DNA from: Odiellus spinosus | Lineage: Eukaryota; Arthropoda; Arachnida; Opiliones; Phalangiidae | DNA length: 64,000 nt | NCBI GenBank assembly: GCA_963920705.1 | Contig: CAWUCO010000001.1 | Location: 248,001-312,000, forward strand | Direction: 5' to 3' | Part shown: positions 24,041-33,660 of the stretch, in pieces | How the letters are laid out: each line of letters begins with the position of its first letter | How positions within the stretch are numbered: the first letter of the stretch is position 1 | Translations under genes and position numbers: made by a program | The notes under the pieces: generated by a model | What the model saw: only the letters and a program-made list of their open reading frames with translations | Database searches by the model: none | Told to the model about the DNA's origin: nothing

Positions 24041-24534
24041 TATAAACGTGATATCCTGCCAAAAAAACATTTCTAAGACGGTGATAAGCCTCTGCCTATA
24101 GTTTATTAAAGAGAATACGTTAGAACAAATCCAAGGGTAAAATTATTATTGTTACGACTTTAGAAGCGGTAGGAATTTATTTTGGAACACTCCCTTTTAG
24201 GAATCAGGAAAAAAATGTTACATAAAATAGGTTTAAATTTGCACTTGGAATTAAAGCAACTGGTTGAATTTTCAGTGATGATCCCATCGTGAAAGAATCG
24301 TGCCACGTTATTAATTTGGTACTAACAGCGACCTCTTGATATTCTGCTGAAATCAACGAAGCAATTTTCCTCATCCTTCTAATAATGGTATGGAAATATT
24401 GCGAAACTTCAGGTTGAAATTGACCTGGATAAATTTATATTTGTTTTAGTATTAAAACTTTTAATTACCGAAAGACTTCATTAAACGAAGCTAGAAGAAT
24501 AGAGAACGTACCCGATTAAAAATCTCTTCGAGAA

Positions 24535-24723
24535 TTAATGAGCAATGAAATTAAATGGATTCTTCATGCAAATTAAAGAATCGTGCCACATTTTAGTATT
24601 AAGTAGTAGTTTCTTTTGATTTCGGAGGTCTAGAGGTACAGTCAATTTATAACTTGGTTTTGCAGTAGGAACTTCGGGTATGGAAGGTGAATCTAATTCG
24701 CTGTTACTAGCCGAGGGTAACAA
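24535..24723 (-). pseudogene. Duplicated piece of the P-transposase 3' region
   Basis: The frame contains VPTAKPSYKLTV followed by a segment from TTTCGGAGGTCTAGAGGT; the same DNA phrase with VPTKPSDKLTV occurs at about 25560-25650, the 3' end of the transposase gene. This is a diverged partial duplicate within the P element, roughly 1 kb further downstream. Confidence 0.45.
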
Positions 24724-25531
24724 TCTACTAACTCTAATAGTTATTTGTTTCGCTCCTAGGAGTAAACATTGCTGAAGTATTGGAACATGAAAACCCTATA
24801 ACAAATACTTTATAGGTAAATGAAAAGTCTAAAATATTCTTAAACACGGTACCTTTAAGTTCATAATGGCCATCAGGATCTTCGTAAGTTTATTTGGATA
24901 GAAGCGAGGCGCGTGCTTTCAAAGAGGTTCCACTATTGAAACATCGGAAACTGCAGCTCTCAACTGCTTCAATAGATTGACTAAATCAATATACCTGAAA
25001 TTTTGAACAAATTAGGTTACTATATGGTAAAGTTAGGTCTTGAAAATTTCTTTAAATATTTCTGCACCTTTTATGAATAGACGGTTCTAAAAGATCTAAT
25101 AGTTTCTCAATATCTTCTAAGGGAAGCTGTTGCTGGTTAGGATCCCTGGCAATTTCGTTCAAGAGCACCTGCAATCTCAATATCTAACCCATCACAGAGT
25201 TGTATAATCTTCGACACGCTGATAATAGACTTTGAGTGGTATATTTCGAGAAACAGAAGATACTAGAAATAAAACTGGTTTCAATATGAGATGGTCTTAG
25301 AATGGTCTAACCTCCTTCACTCACAATGTATGTTGATGAGAAAATAAATCTAAAGCGATTGGTGTGCTAGTATCTAAGACTAACAAATGAAAGAGAAGGT
25401 CGGATTCTTGTAACGGTTCCAATTCTGGTGTTCGAGTCCATCTAATGTCAGAATATCACTTAAATCACGATCAATATTAATTTTTGACAAATCTTTTACC
25501 CTTTTGATTGTTGGCTGCGGCTTGTCATTAG
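24724..25531. other. 3' flank of the transposase gene inside the P element
   Basis: A+T-rich. Short acidic or Leu-rich frames on the minus strand suggest decayed coding sequence continuing the transposase C terminus, but none is long enough to support. No other element seen. Confidence 0.3.
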
Positions 25532-26600
25532 TTAACAACTCATATGTTGCACCCTCATTAACTTTTTAAATTTCGGAGGTCTAGAGGTTACAGTCAATTT
25601 ATCACTTGGCTTTGTAGGAACTTGATTGGAAATTGGTGGAACTTCATTGGGACTTTGTTTCGAGCAGTAATCTTTTTTAGCATTTGACACTGCTATTTCT
25701 TTTTCCTTCGGTAAATTCTTTGCTTTGGCAACTTTAGCTTTTTGTTCTTTCTCATCGGCTATACCAGCATTTAAAATTTTTACTGCATAATACAATCTCA
25801 TTCTACAATACAGTTTCAAAAGTTTTTTCAGGAACCCTTCACAAACATCATTGCAAGAAATATTTGCTCTGCATTCTACGATGCAACTTTCCAGAATGTT
25901 TGGTAAATTCATACTTTGGTTGAATACTTTGAGGAATATTTTCTCGCACTGCAACATTGAGCGAACTACTGCATCGGAAGGAGCAATTAGCCCCGGGCCC
26001 AAAGTCTCCCTTATCATGAGTATATGCTTTTAGATGTATAAATATCTGACTATCACACTCCATAGATTCAGATTCTGTTATGAAAGTGCAAATTTCGTGA
26101 GAGTTGCAGTCATGATTTCCCTTCACTTTGCGCATAGAGCTCCCAATTATATATTCAAGACAATTCAAATCGATTTTGTTTCCAAATTCTTTGACCATGG
26201 TTTCAACTTCCGAAATTTTTATTGCTGCCTTCTTGGGATTACTCCGATTATCATCATCTGTTACGATAGGTTGCTTCGATAACTTATCTTTTTTGCTTAG
26301 TTCCATAGATAAAGTTTTTAAGGAGAAAAGAGTTTCATTTGCATCAGTATCGCAATTTTGATTGTCACAACTTGTATATAGAGTCATCATTACAACTTGT
26401 TTGAAGCCATTTTTAAATTGGGTAGGAGTTGGGTTTGAGCTGTTTCCTCTCCTTTGAGATATTGTTGCAAACAGGTTTTCTAGTGGATCTTGGTTAAGTC
26501 TTCTTGTGAAGAAAAACTTGAACCCTTCATTTTTCAAATCTTCCCATAAACCTAATATTGCCGTTATAGATTGTATCCACCCATCCACGCGGTAAATTTT
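25532..26600 (-). pseudogene. P-transposase C-terminal part, frameshifted
   Basis: VDGWIQSITAILGLWEDL and RRLNQDPLENLFATISQRRG carry the family's third acidic residue (the Glu of NQDPLE) and the following Arg/Gly stretch. The frame runs to about 25987 (THDKGDFGPG), then shifts to GPGLIAPSDAVVRSMLQCEK, the usual end of P/THAP9 proteins, and on through a Lys/Glu-rich tail to a stop at 25532. Both halves are recognisable, so one indel separates them. Confidence 0.75.
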
Positions 26601-26673
26601 GACACGCTTAGGAACATCAAATTCTAGTTCTTCTGTAAGGCTTCAACAAGTCCCGATCCTTCTTTGAATGGTC

Positions 26674-27947
26674 TTAGAAGTTTCTTGGAGCTTGTAAATT
26701 TGCTGCATCAAATGCCTCGTTGACAATACCTATGAACTCTGCAGTTGCGCTAGCTTGAGCTTCCAACTCACCAAAAGAAATGTACGTAGACATTCCTACT
26801 GCCACTGAATGGCTAAAAAGTTGCGCGGCTAATTTCACCCTCATCTTTTCATAATTATTTGGGTTTAATGTTTTAGTTAATAGCTTTGGAGCAAGTCTTA
26901 TTTCTCTTTTACTGTCTTTTTTAAAAAACTCGTCCACATAATGAAATAACGATCTTTTACCTTGGTATTTTATAACGTACTTTCTGAAGTTATTTCTCAA
27001 ACTCTTAAGAAGATGGGGGTAGTCATACACGCAGTAAATTTTTTTGTTATTTAGGTAAATGAAGGGTTCAGTTTTCGTCACGTTTAGCTTCTTATAGACA
27101 CCTCTATTTGTTCCACCTTGATCGCGGACAATGCTTCTTACATTCAACCCAATTTTACCTAATTTATTTACGCATTCAATTAGGAAGCTTTTCAAAAATT
27201 CGGTGTTAGTTGTTCCTTTAGCAAGAACATATCCCACTGGTTGCTTATATTGTTTAAAAAGGCCATGGACCATTACGACAAGAGCTTCATTTCCAAGTAC
27301 GCATTGTTTACCAACATCACCGTAGTCCACAAAACCTTCTATCGTATCTTTGGCTGGGTCATAGGAAAGGCCTTCAGCTAACGACGTTTCGTCTACAGTC
27401 AAAATACAATTTCGATCTTTACTTTTCATTTTTTTAACCTTTTTTTGTAGAGCCTCAAATATGAAAGAGTTTAATCCAGGATCAAGGTTGATAGTTGAGA
27501 GCCAGTCACGTAGGGTTCGACTGTGGGGTAGCTTGAATATTTTTCTAAGAAGTTTATAACATTTTGGACTTTGGTAATGTATCGAGAGTGCAATTTTCTT
27601 ATCATTCTCACTCCATCGTCTGCCTTTACGTTTCGCACATGATTGTCTTAACTGAGTGGCAAAAAACATCTGCTGCTGGTCCGATAATAGGTCTTTGCTA
27701 TATGTTAAAATTGTCTTTATTTTCTCCTTCTTGGAATGGGCAAGAACTGTTTTTAAAGTAGATATTCTTCTTTTGTAACGGCTAATCACCGAGGACTTGA
27801 CTCTTAATTTCTTTTTTAACAAAGCTTTTCCTGGCGTATTAGGTGTTTTCTTTTTGTTGGTTAATCCTACTAATACTATTACTGGTGTTTCAGTTGTTTT
27901 ATTTTTCTTGGTTGGTGCTACAGGTACATTTAATGTAGAGATACATT
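26674..27947 (-). CDS. P-transposase catalytic core, 5' part of exon 6
   Basis: Starts after TTTTCAG at 27947. A basic Pro/Thr-rich linker leads to a Lys-rich coiled coil (about 27822-27700), then an HTH-like RTLRDWLSTINLDPG, then the RNase H-like core: ILTVDETSLAEG (first Asp), SIVRDQGGTNRGVY (second Asp), YCVYDYPHLLKSLRNNF (a P/THAP9 signature, the GTP-binding/insertion region). The frame breaks at 26674 (APRNF*), and the homologous sequence resumes in another frame (LRPFKEGSGLVEAL). Confidence 0.85.
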
Positions 27948-28216
27948 CTGAAAATACGAAGAGCCAAGGTAAATTCTCTCTACCGATATTGCTGTTTTAC
28001 TGACTTCTAAATGACTGCTATTTTAAAAACCTACAACCATATACAGAATGGAGATATCAAGCGTTCTTTGCGACTTGATTTATCTTTAAAACTCTATCCA
28101 ATGAAATTATTTTACCTGAAGTTTCTTGACCTTCCATTTGGCTTCTAAACATCTGAATCAACGAGATTTGGTTATGCTAAATAAAGAAATTAATTAGAAG
28201 TTATATAATAAAAGTA

Positions 28217-28788
28217 AAGGGAGGGTGAAGTGGAAAATCAAGTGATGTTTCATCGATTCTTTATCTAAAAATAAGACCTGTTTGCGTATTAAAACATTCG
28301 GAAAATATCTCTGGACTTTTTAAAAATCAAAATAGGTGCCAATTTTACCATAACATTCAAATATTCGAAACACCCGCCTCCGACCAATCACAGCAGGCGT
28401 AATGTAGTGTTTAACGAAGAGTAAGCAACGGTAAAGCCAGGTTTCACATTGCGTATGGCTCCGGGTTAGCCTTTACTCCATTGATATTCTCGGCTGATGA
28501 TTGGCTGTCAACCAAAAACGCCAATGGAGTAAAGGCTAACGCGGAGCGATACGCAATGTTAAACCTGGCTTTACCATTACTTACTCTTCGTTAAACACTA
28601 CATTGCGCCTGCTGTGATTGGTCGGAGGTGGGTGTTTCGAATATTTGAATTTTATGTTAAAATCGGCACCTATTTTGATTTTTTAAAAAGTCCAGAGATA
28701 TTTCCCGAATGTTTTAATAAGCAAACAGGTCTTATTTTTAGATAAAGAATCAAAAAACATCACTTGATTTTCCACTTCACCCTCCCTT
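28217..28788. mobile_element. 572-bp full-length palindrome MITE in transposase intron 4
   Basis: The two halves are inverted copies almost end to end. Outer ends AAGGGAGGGTGAAGTGGAAA and its complement; inner arms include CCGACCAATCACAGCAGGCG / CGCCTGCTGTGATTGGTCGG and GTAAAGCCAGGTTT. TA flanks both sides (28215-28216 and 28789-28790), as for Tc1/mariner. It lies wholly within the intron between exons 4 and 5, about 17 bp and 40 bp from the splice sites. No ORF. Confidence 0.82.
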
Positions 28789-29149
28789 TAATAGATTTAT
28801 TTTACCTTCTCTGTTTGAAAACTTGGATCATTATGGTAAGCCTCCAGGTAAGCAAATATTGACGGATCAATGAATTTAGGACAGAACGTTCCTCTTGAGA
28901 TATTAAGAGCTTATTTTCTTCAGTACTATTTGAAGGTTCTAAATAAATTTAAAGACAAGATTAGATTATGCGATTGAAACTTTGAAAATCCTTCACACAC
29001 TACTATCACCTATTTTATCTGGAGAAACTAGATTTTTCCGGTATTCTGCTAGCCTACGTCTTCTTATAAATAGCTCAGGTTCAATTTTGCTGGCTTTTCG
29101 TTTAGATGATCTTCTAGGAGTAGTTTTCAACCCGCTGATTTTTACCTCT

Positions 29150-29344
29150 CCGAGTGAACTTTAGTTCACGGAGAGGTTCTGTCCTGATCGTGTGTGTGTG
29201 TGTGTCCGTCGTTCGCGGTGTTCGCAATTACGTCATCGCAAGAAAATTCTATTCTAGTTCACCACTCTTCTCATAGGTGGCGGTACAATTTCCAAATTCT
29301 CTCGGACTTGTCTTCGAGCGCCACCCAACCGGCAGATAAGGGCC
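29150..29344. other. Hairpin plus (TG)n 5' of a LINE fragment
   Basis: CTCTCCGAGTGAAC / GTTCACGGAGAG form a stem at 29152-29180, followed by a (TG)n run near 29192-29210. A related arrangement (hairpin ACCTCCCC...GGGGAGGT followed by (TG)n on the minus strand) lies at 37455-37540. Both may be the 5' part of the same repeat family. The insertion abuts exon 3 of the transposase gene and has replaced the expected pyrimidine tract of its acceptor. Confidence 0.4.
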
Positions 29345-29920
29345 GTGTTCGATTATATCGATAGGCCGGAACATCGTACGCAATGGAGCAGACGTACAAA
29401 TCGCCTGTACAAGAAGTTCCACGTTCGGGCAAACCTAGCGGCACACCCTACCCAGGCAAAATGGCGCCAAAAGGTGTGGGAGGATGTAGCCGAAACAAAC
29501 GAAGAAAGATGGCGGCGGGACGTGGCGAAGAAAGGGAGCCTCGTCACCTACGCCGAGAAAAAGAAACCAGGAAAAGAGGCTTTCTATGACAATAGCCGCG
29601 GTAGCTGCCTCCTGTTCCAGGCCCGCACCGGGGCCCTACCGACGGCGGCGCGAGAAAACCAAATTATCGGAGGAGACCCCAGGTGTAAACTGTGCCAGGC
29701 GCCGGAGGAGACAATCCGACATATTCTCCTCGAATGTCCGGCGCTGGCTTCGGAACGCGCCATGATATCGCTCCAGGAGTCTGACCCAGCGACTCCCGAC
29801 TATCTGCGTTGGCTCGGACTAGCCACCGACCAAACGTCGAGACCGATCCTCGACGGTACGAAGCGTCTACTAGACCAATGGTGGGCATTGAGAAAACCCA
29901 CAAAACGCGCTACGTGGTAG
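29345..29920 (+). pseudogene. C-terminal fragment of a second LINE type
   Basis: A 191-codon frame ends in a CCHC-type motif, CKLCQAPEETIRHILLEC (C-x2-C-x8-H-x4-C), with the flanking CLLFQARTGALPT and LLDQWWALRK. This arrangement is typical of the region after the RT and RNase H domains in R1/LOA/I-type non-LTR elements. Nothing upstream encodes RT, so it is 5' truncated. G+C is far above the surroundings. The 3' end is a CTGAA microsatellite at 30009-30042. It sits in intron 2 of the P transposase. Confidence 0.72.
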
Positions 29921-30008
29921 TGCATTATTTTATTTTATCCACTGTGCCCCTAGTCTATCTAGTGAGCCTCCCTGATCCAAAAGGGACCTAACATTGGGAG
30001 TGGAAACC

Positions 30009-30042
30009 GAACTGAACTGAACTGAACTGAACTAAACTGAAA
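30009..30042 (+). repeat. (CTGAA)n tail of the LINE fragment
   Basis: About six CTGAA/CTAAA repeats directly downstream of the 3' UTR. Simple-repeat tails replace poly(A) in several non-LTR clades. Confidence 0.65.
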
Positions 30043-30061
30043 TTTCCTATTTAAATAAAAC

Positions 30062-30160
30062 ATCTCACAGGTGGTCTCCCACTTAGTTACTGTCCGCGCT
30101 CGACGCTGCTCCGCTTTAGAGATAGCCATGCGAACGCTCTAACGACTTTGCTATAAGCAC
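30062..30160 (-). ncRNA. 5S rRNA-like sequence (pseudogene or SINE3 head)
   Basis: Reading the minus strand, AGCAGCGTCGAGCGCGG then AGTAACTAAGTGGGAGACCA and CCTGTGAGATG parallel the 3' half of 5S rRNA (AGCAGCGTCGGGCGCGG, then AGTACTTGGATGGGAGACC, then GCCTGGGAA), including the internal promoter boxes. The 5' half (GCAAAGTCGTTAGAGCGTTC) is only weakly similar. It is most likely a 5S-derived SINE head or a decayed 5S copy, not a working 5S gene. A tRNA-derived SINE is the alternative. Confidence 0.48.
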
Positions 30161-30240
30161 TTGAAAGAATCTTATATAAAAACCTCTTAAATCTGGAAGG
30201 GGTGCACTACGGAAGCCAGGCCGTGTTATAGTAGCGTCGA

Positions 30241-30442
30241 GCAAAATGGCGCCAAAAGGTGTGGGAGGATGTAGCCGAAACAAACGAAGAAAGATGGCGG
30301 CGGGACGTGGCGAAGAAAGGGAGCCTCGTCACCTACGCCGAGAAAAAGAAACCAGGAAAGGAGGCTTTCTATGACAATAGCCGCGGTAGCTGCCTCCTGT
30401 TCCAGGCCCGCACCGGGGCCCTACCGACGGCGGCGCGAGAAA
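30241..30442 (+). repeat. 202-bp copy of the interior of the LINE fragment
   Basis: Duplicates 29456-29657 with one difference found by eye (AGGAAAAGAGG against AGGAAAGGAGG). It starts and ends abruptly inside the coding region, with no tail of its own, 580 bp downstream of the fragment's end. A recent templated duplication, not a second LINE insertion. Confidence 0.85.
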
Positions 30443-31829
30443 TGTATCCAATTAAATAAAAAATTTAAAAGCTTATTACTCGTAATTTACATTATAAAAT
30501 AAAATATTACTAGTCTTAAACGATCATAATATAATATTCAAATTTAATTATATTTATTAAATGAATTTGACGTTAACTTTTTGTCACAGGTGACGCTAGA
30601 TTAGTAGGAAGTAGGACTACAGCAGTATAACGAAATAAAGGCGTACGGTTTTTTTAAAAACTTTAATTATGCTTGATTTAAATTCTATAATAATTAGTTT
30701 TAGTCCTCTCTCAAAAAATAATATTTAAATTTAATTTTATTTTGTAAATTAACTTTCTATCTGTAGGCATGGAATAATTAGTAGCTTATGCTGTAGGTGA
30801 CACTAGTTTCCCTCGAACTCGGCTTAAAGCTTACCTTAATACCTTTCAGTCAAGGAAGGTCAAACTCATTTAGTCATTTTCTATAATTTGTTTAATCACA
30901 TCATTCTCTTTAATTCAGTCTTAGGTTTAAATTAATTAATAATAAATAATCTAGAAATTCAGTTGTGTTTATTCTTGTAAAATCCATTTCAACTACAATT
31001 TGTTTAATCATAGTTAATTTGATTCTATCATCATTACGTTTAATTTAGTCCTATAGCTTGAAAATAATTTAATTATGGTTTTATTGTTTTACTTTTGGTT
31101 AGAATAATTTTAATTTAAGATAAACTTCAACTATTATGTATCTGTAAAATAACAGAGACTCGAAAATTAAGGTAGTGGTATGGCGCGTCCGTGCTTGCAC
31201 GGAGCATGGGGTCTCTTCGTAGAATATTCGACTCTTTCGAGAGAGTGAAAATAAAACTAAACATGACCATGTAAATGAATACGTCGCTCTCGGGACGCTC
31301 CTATTTTTAATTGTCATTAGAATTTGACTAGTTATTTTAATTCGATTTTTTCGAATCATTTACGCTTAATAAAATAGTATTAGTCTTCTTCTATCAAAAT
31401 ATCATATTTTAATTTAATTTTATTTTGTAAATAAATATGATGTAAACGTTCTACCAACAGGTGACACTAGTTTCATCGTGTAAACAGTGTAGCGGCAAAA
31501 GTAACCTTATAGCAAGAAGTGTGCCACTCCTCTTTCTTATTTTAACCCAAAAATTATAAAATAAATTTTTAACATCGTCTACCTGTTTTCATTAGTTTTC
31601 TTGTTTAGCATTGTTATTTTAATACAATTTTTTCGTATCAATTATGCTTAATAAAACAGTATTAGTCTACTGCTATCATAATATCATATTTAAATTTCAT
31701 TTTATTTTGTAAATAAATATGCTGTAACTTTCTACCAGCTGGCGGCATAAGTAACCTTATAGCAAGAAGTGTGCCACTCCTATTTCTTATTTTATATATA
31801 TATATTTTAATTGTAAGGTAAGATTGTAC
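30443..31829. repeat. Degenerate A+T-rich tandem repeats
   Basis: No gene. Four imperfect copies of a unit containing ATAATATCATATTTAAATTT, TTTTATTTTGTAAAT and a GGTGACACTAG-like end fall near 30530, 30715, 31400 and 31680. GCAAGAAGTGTGCCACTCCT occurs twice (31513, 31759). About 31554-31605 duplicates the 3' edge of transposase exon 2 with its splice donor (about 32237-32285). Confidence 0.5.
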
Positions 31830-31919
31830 TTTGAGTGGGATCAGCTGTAACAGGCGTAATTCACCGCCTATCTACCGGAAACTATTTTATAGTATATATC
31901 AGACCTTGACGACTTCCGG

Positions 31920-31950
<31 letters not shown>

Positions 31951-32044
31951 GAATTTTTTTTTTTTTTTTTTTTTTTCAGTTTTTTTACATGGCTTTGGTT
32001 AGCTTGGGTTGGGTTAGGTTAGGTTAGGTTAGGCCCCACCAATG

Positions 32045-32076
<32 letters not shown>

Positions 32077-32225
32077 AAAATGAAAAAAACCTAACAAATA
32101 ATAATTATGTTTATATTTTTTTTTGGTTTCCGGAAGTCGTCAAGGTCTGACATATACTATAAAAATAGTTTCCGGTAGATAGGAGGTGAATTACGCCTCT
32201 TATGGCTGATCCCACTCAAAGTATA
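31830..32225. repeat. Palindrome of 95-bp arms around poly(A/T) and (TTAGG)4
   Basis: The arms start ACTTTGAGTGGGATCAG and end CTTGACGACTTCCGGAA (left 31830-31922, right 32131-32225 inverted, about 90% alike). The centre is A and T runs of over 20 flanking GGGTTGGGTTAGG and four perfect TTAGG units at 32014-32033. Non-coding, inside intron 2 of the P transposase. Confidence 0.75.
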
Positions 32226-32264
32226 ATCATACCAATTATAAAATTAATTTTTAACATCGACTAC

Positions 32265-33254
32265 CTGGTTTCATTAGTTTTCTTGTTTACAATTAGACTT
32301 GGGACGAGGAGAGGTAATATTTTGGTTTCCCAACTTGTTGATATTCTCGGCGTTACTACCCTATTTGGTGTGGTAATAACTGGGGTTTCCACTGGTGCAA
32401 CTCTTAATCTTCTTGGTGTTGAACCTAACCTTTTTGGAATGGAAATCTCCGGAGTTCTTGATGTATTACCTTGGGCATCACGTTTTGCTGCTCGTGATTT
32501 TTGTACCGGAGTTACGGGGCTGGGAAGTATTTCCACTTCAGCCTCAAAAATAGTTGGAACAGCTTTTTTGATTAGTCGCTTCTTTAGAGGGTTCATAAAC
32601 TGTCCAAGTTCAAAATGGTCCGAGCAAATCCCGCGATTTTTGTATAACACTGCCGGGCTCAGTCCGTAGAGCTTGCTATTTCCACAATTTAAAACCCATT
32701 GTTGGCATCTAAAATTTATATTACCTCAATTATATGGGTGAATTTAAAAAATTTTGCAATCGCTCAGCGGAAAAGAAATTTAAACCAAAAATATTTAAAC
32801 GCGTATCTGTGTATAATAAAGGTATCTTTCAAAACAAAATTAACTTGCCATGAATTTGAATAGGCTTTAAGAACGCTGGTTGGTATGATTTTCCTCATTT
32901 CTATTATAGTACAAATCCGGGCACTTAGGCTTATAACTAGGCATAGTGGTCACCTTTTTATGGTACGAATTGGCGTTAACAACGCTGGTTGGTATGATGT
33001 TAGTAATTTCTCCTTGATCTTTTTATAGTACGAATCTGGGCACTTTTGCTTATAACTAGGCATAGTGGTCACCTTCATATGGTATAAATAATAACAATAT
33101 AATATGCAAACTTTTGGATCCAGCAAACAATATATAAAAAAACATACCTTTCAGGTTCTTTCGGAAAACGAAAAAAAGAAAAACTAGACAACGGTCCTTG
33201 CTTGTTAGCGCAACTTGGTCCTGCACAACGGTGCACTCCATCTTTGGGAGGCAT
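32265..33254 (-). CDS. THAP zinc-finger exons of the P transposase
   Basis: Exon 1 begins MPPKDGVHRCAGPSCANK and ends FRFPKEPE before GTATGT; exon 2 continues RCQQWVLNCGNSK and GICSDHF, and then AVPTIF. This gives a complete C2CH THAP domain: C-x4-C in exon 1, Trp in exon 2, C-x2-H, and the AVPTIF box. Residues after the finger are basic and Pro/Thr-rich. The reading frame is intact through both exons (551 nt). If exon 2 were not spliced at CAG|GTAGTC (32265) it would stop after NETR. A frame overlapping exon 1 at 33298-33056 is a shadow. Confidence 0.85.
32870..33080. repeat. Two-copy tandem duplication, about 120 bp, in THAP intron 1
   Basis: AACGCTGGTTGGTATGAT, GGGCACTT, GCTTATAACTAGGCATAGTG and GTCACCTT occur twice in the same order, the copies starting near 32873 and 32990. 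The intron was lengthened by this duplication. Confidence 0.65.
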
Positions 33255-33317
33255 CTCCTTTGATCTTCAATTATAAAAATTAATATAAGGAAAATCAAGT
33301 TATCATAAAATTTATAT

Positions 33318-33660
33318 TTCTCAAACTCAGAAGTAATTATCTACGCTTCAATTGTTTCAGATGAGGGTAGCTCGTGGATATATATTCCCAAAGTGTGGAT
33401 TCAAATCAAGAGAGTAATGTAATCATTAATCAGGTACGGTTCTTTTTCTTCTAGATTGATTAACGTAAGACTACAGGTATTTAAATTTTTAATCCAGAAG
33501 CAAATATAATTAAGAAAGTTTTTTAAAAGCACGCAGCTTTAATTACGCGGTAGAATTAAAAACCGCGAACAAAAATACACGGTGAGACGACTAGTTTCGT
33601 GTCTTACAGGCAAATCAGGTCTGAATTCTATATTGCGATTTCATTTTCTACAATAACTTC
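33318..33660. repeat. Left arm of a 340-bp inverted repeat, upstream of the THAP start
   Basis: Matches 37550-37866 in opposite orientation, about 88% by eye (shared phrases CCCAAAGTGTGGATTCAAAT, ATTAATCAGGTACGGTT, TTGCGATTTCATT). It begins 64 bp upstream of the transposase ATG, so it would contain the promoter. The two arms are 3.9 kb apart inside the P element. Confidence 0.7.

Larger units (their letters stand above)
25532..33254 (-). pseudogene. THAP9/P-element-like transposase gene, six exons, decayed
   Basis: Exons reconstructed from splice sites and phase: 1, 33254-33148; 2, 32708-32265; 3, 29134 to about 29004; 4, 28938-28806; 5, 28176-28116; 6, 27947-25532. Phases agree at the joins (AG+A, AG+C, 1 nt+AA, 0, G+AA). 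P transposases bind their element with the THAP finger and cut with a DDE-type RNase H fold. Damage: a frameshift inside exon 4 (EENKLLISQEE passes into FCPKFIDPSIFAYLEAYHND in another frame) and frameshifts near 26680, 26617 and 25987. Introns 2 and 4 have been invaded by repeats. It could be an old transposon or a once-host-adopted gene; the terminal repeats and target duplication favour a transposon. Splice sites are inferred, not observed. Confidence 0.8.

Noticed and set aside
32014-32033. True telomere or chromosome end
   Set aside because: Only four TTAGG units, flanked on both sides by non-telomeric DNA within an intron.
32261-32669. THAP region as an independent plus-strand or stand-alone gene
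   Set aside because: The plus frame is a shadow. On the minus strand the exon phases join the P transposase downstream, so a separate THAP gene is less likely.
33056-33298. 80-codon hydrophobic frame on the minus strand
   Set aside because: Another frame of the same DNA encodes the N-terminal half of the THAP finger with C-x4-C and a proper donor; the hydrophobic frame is a shadow.
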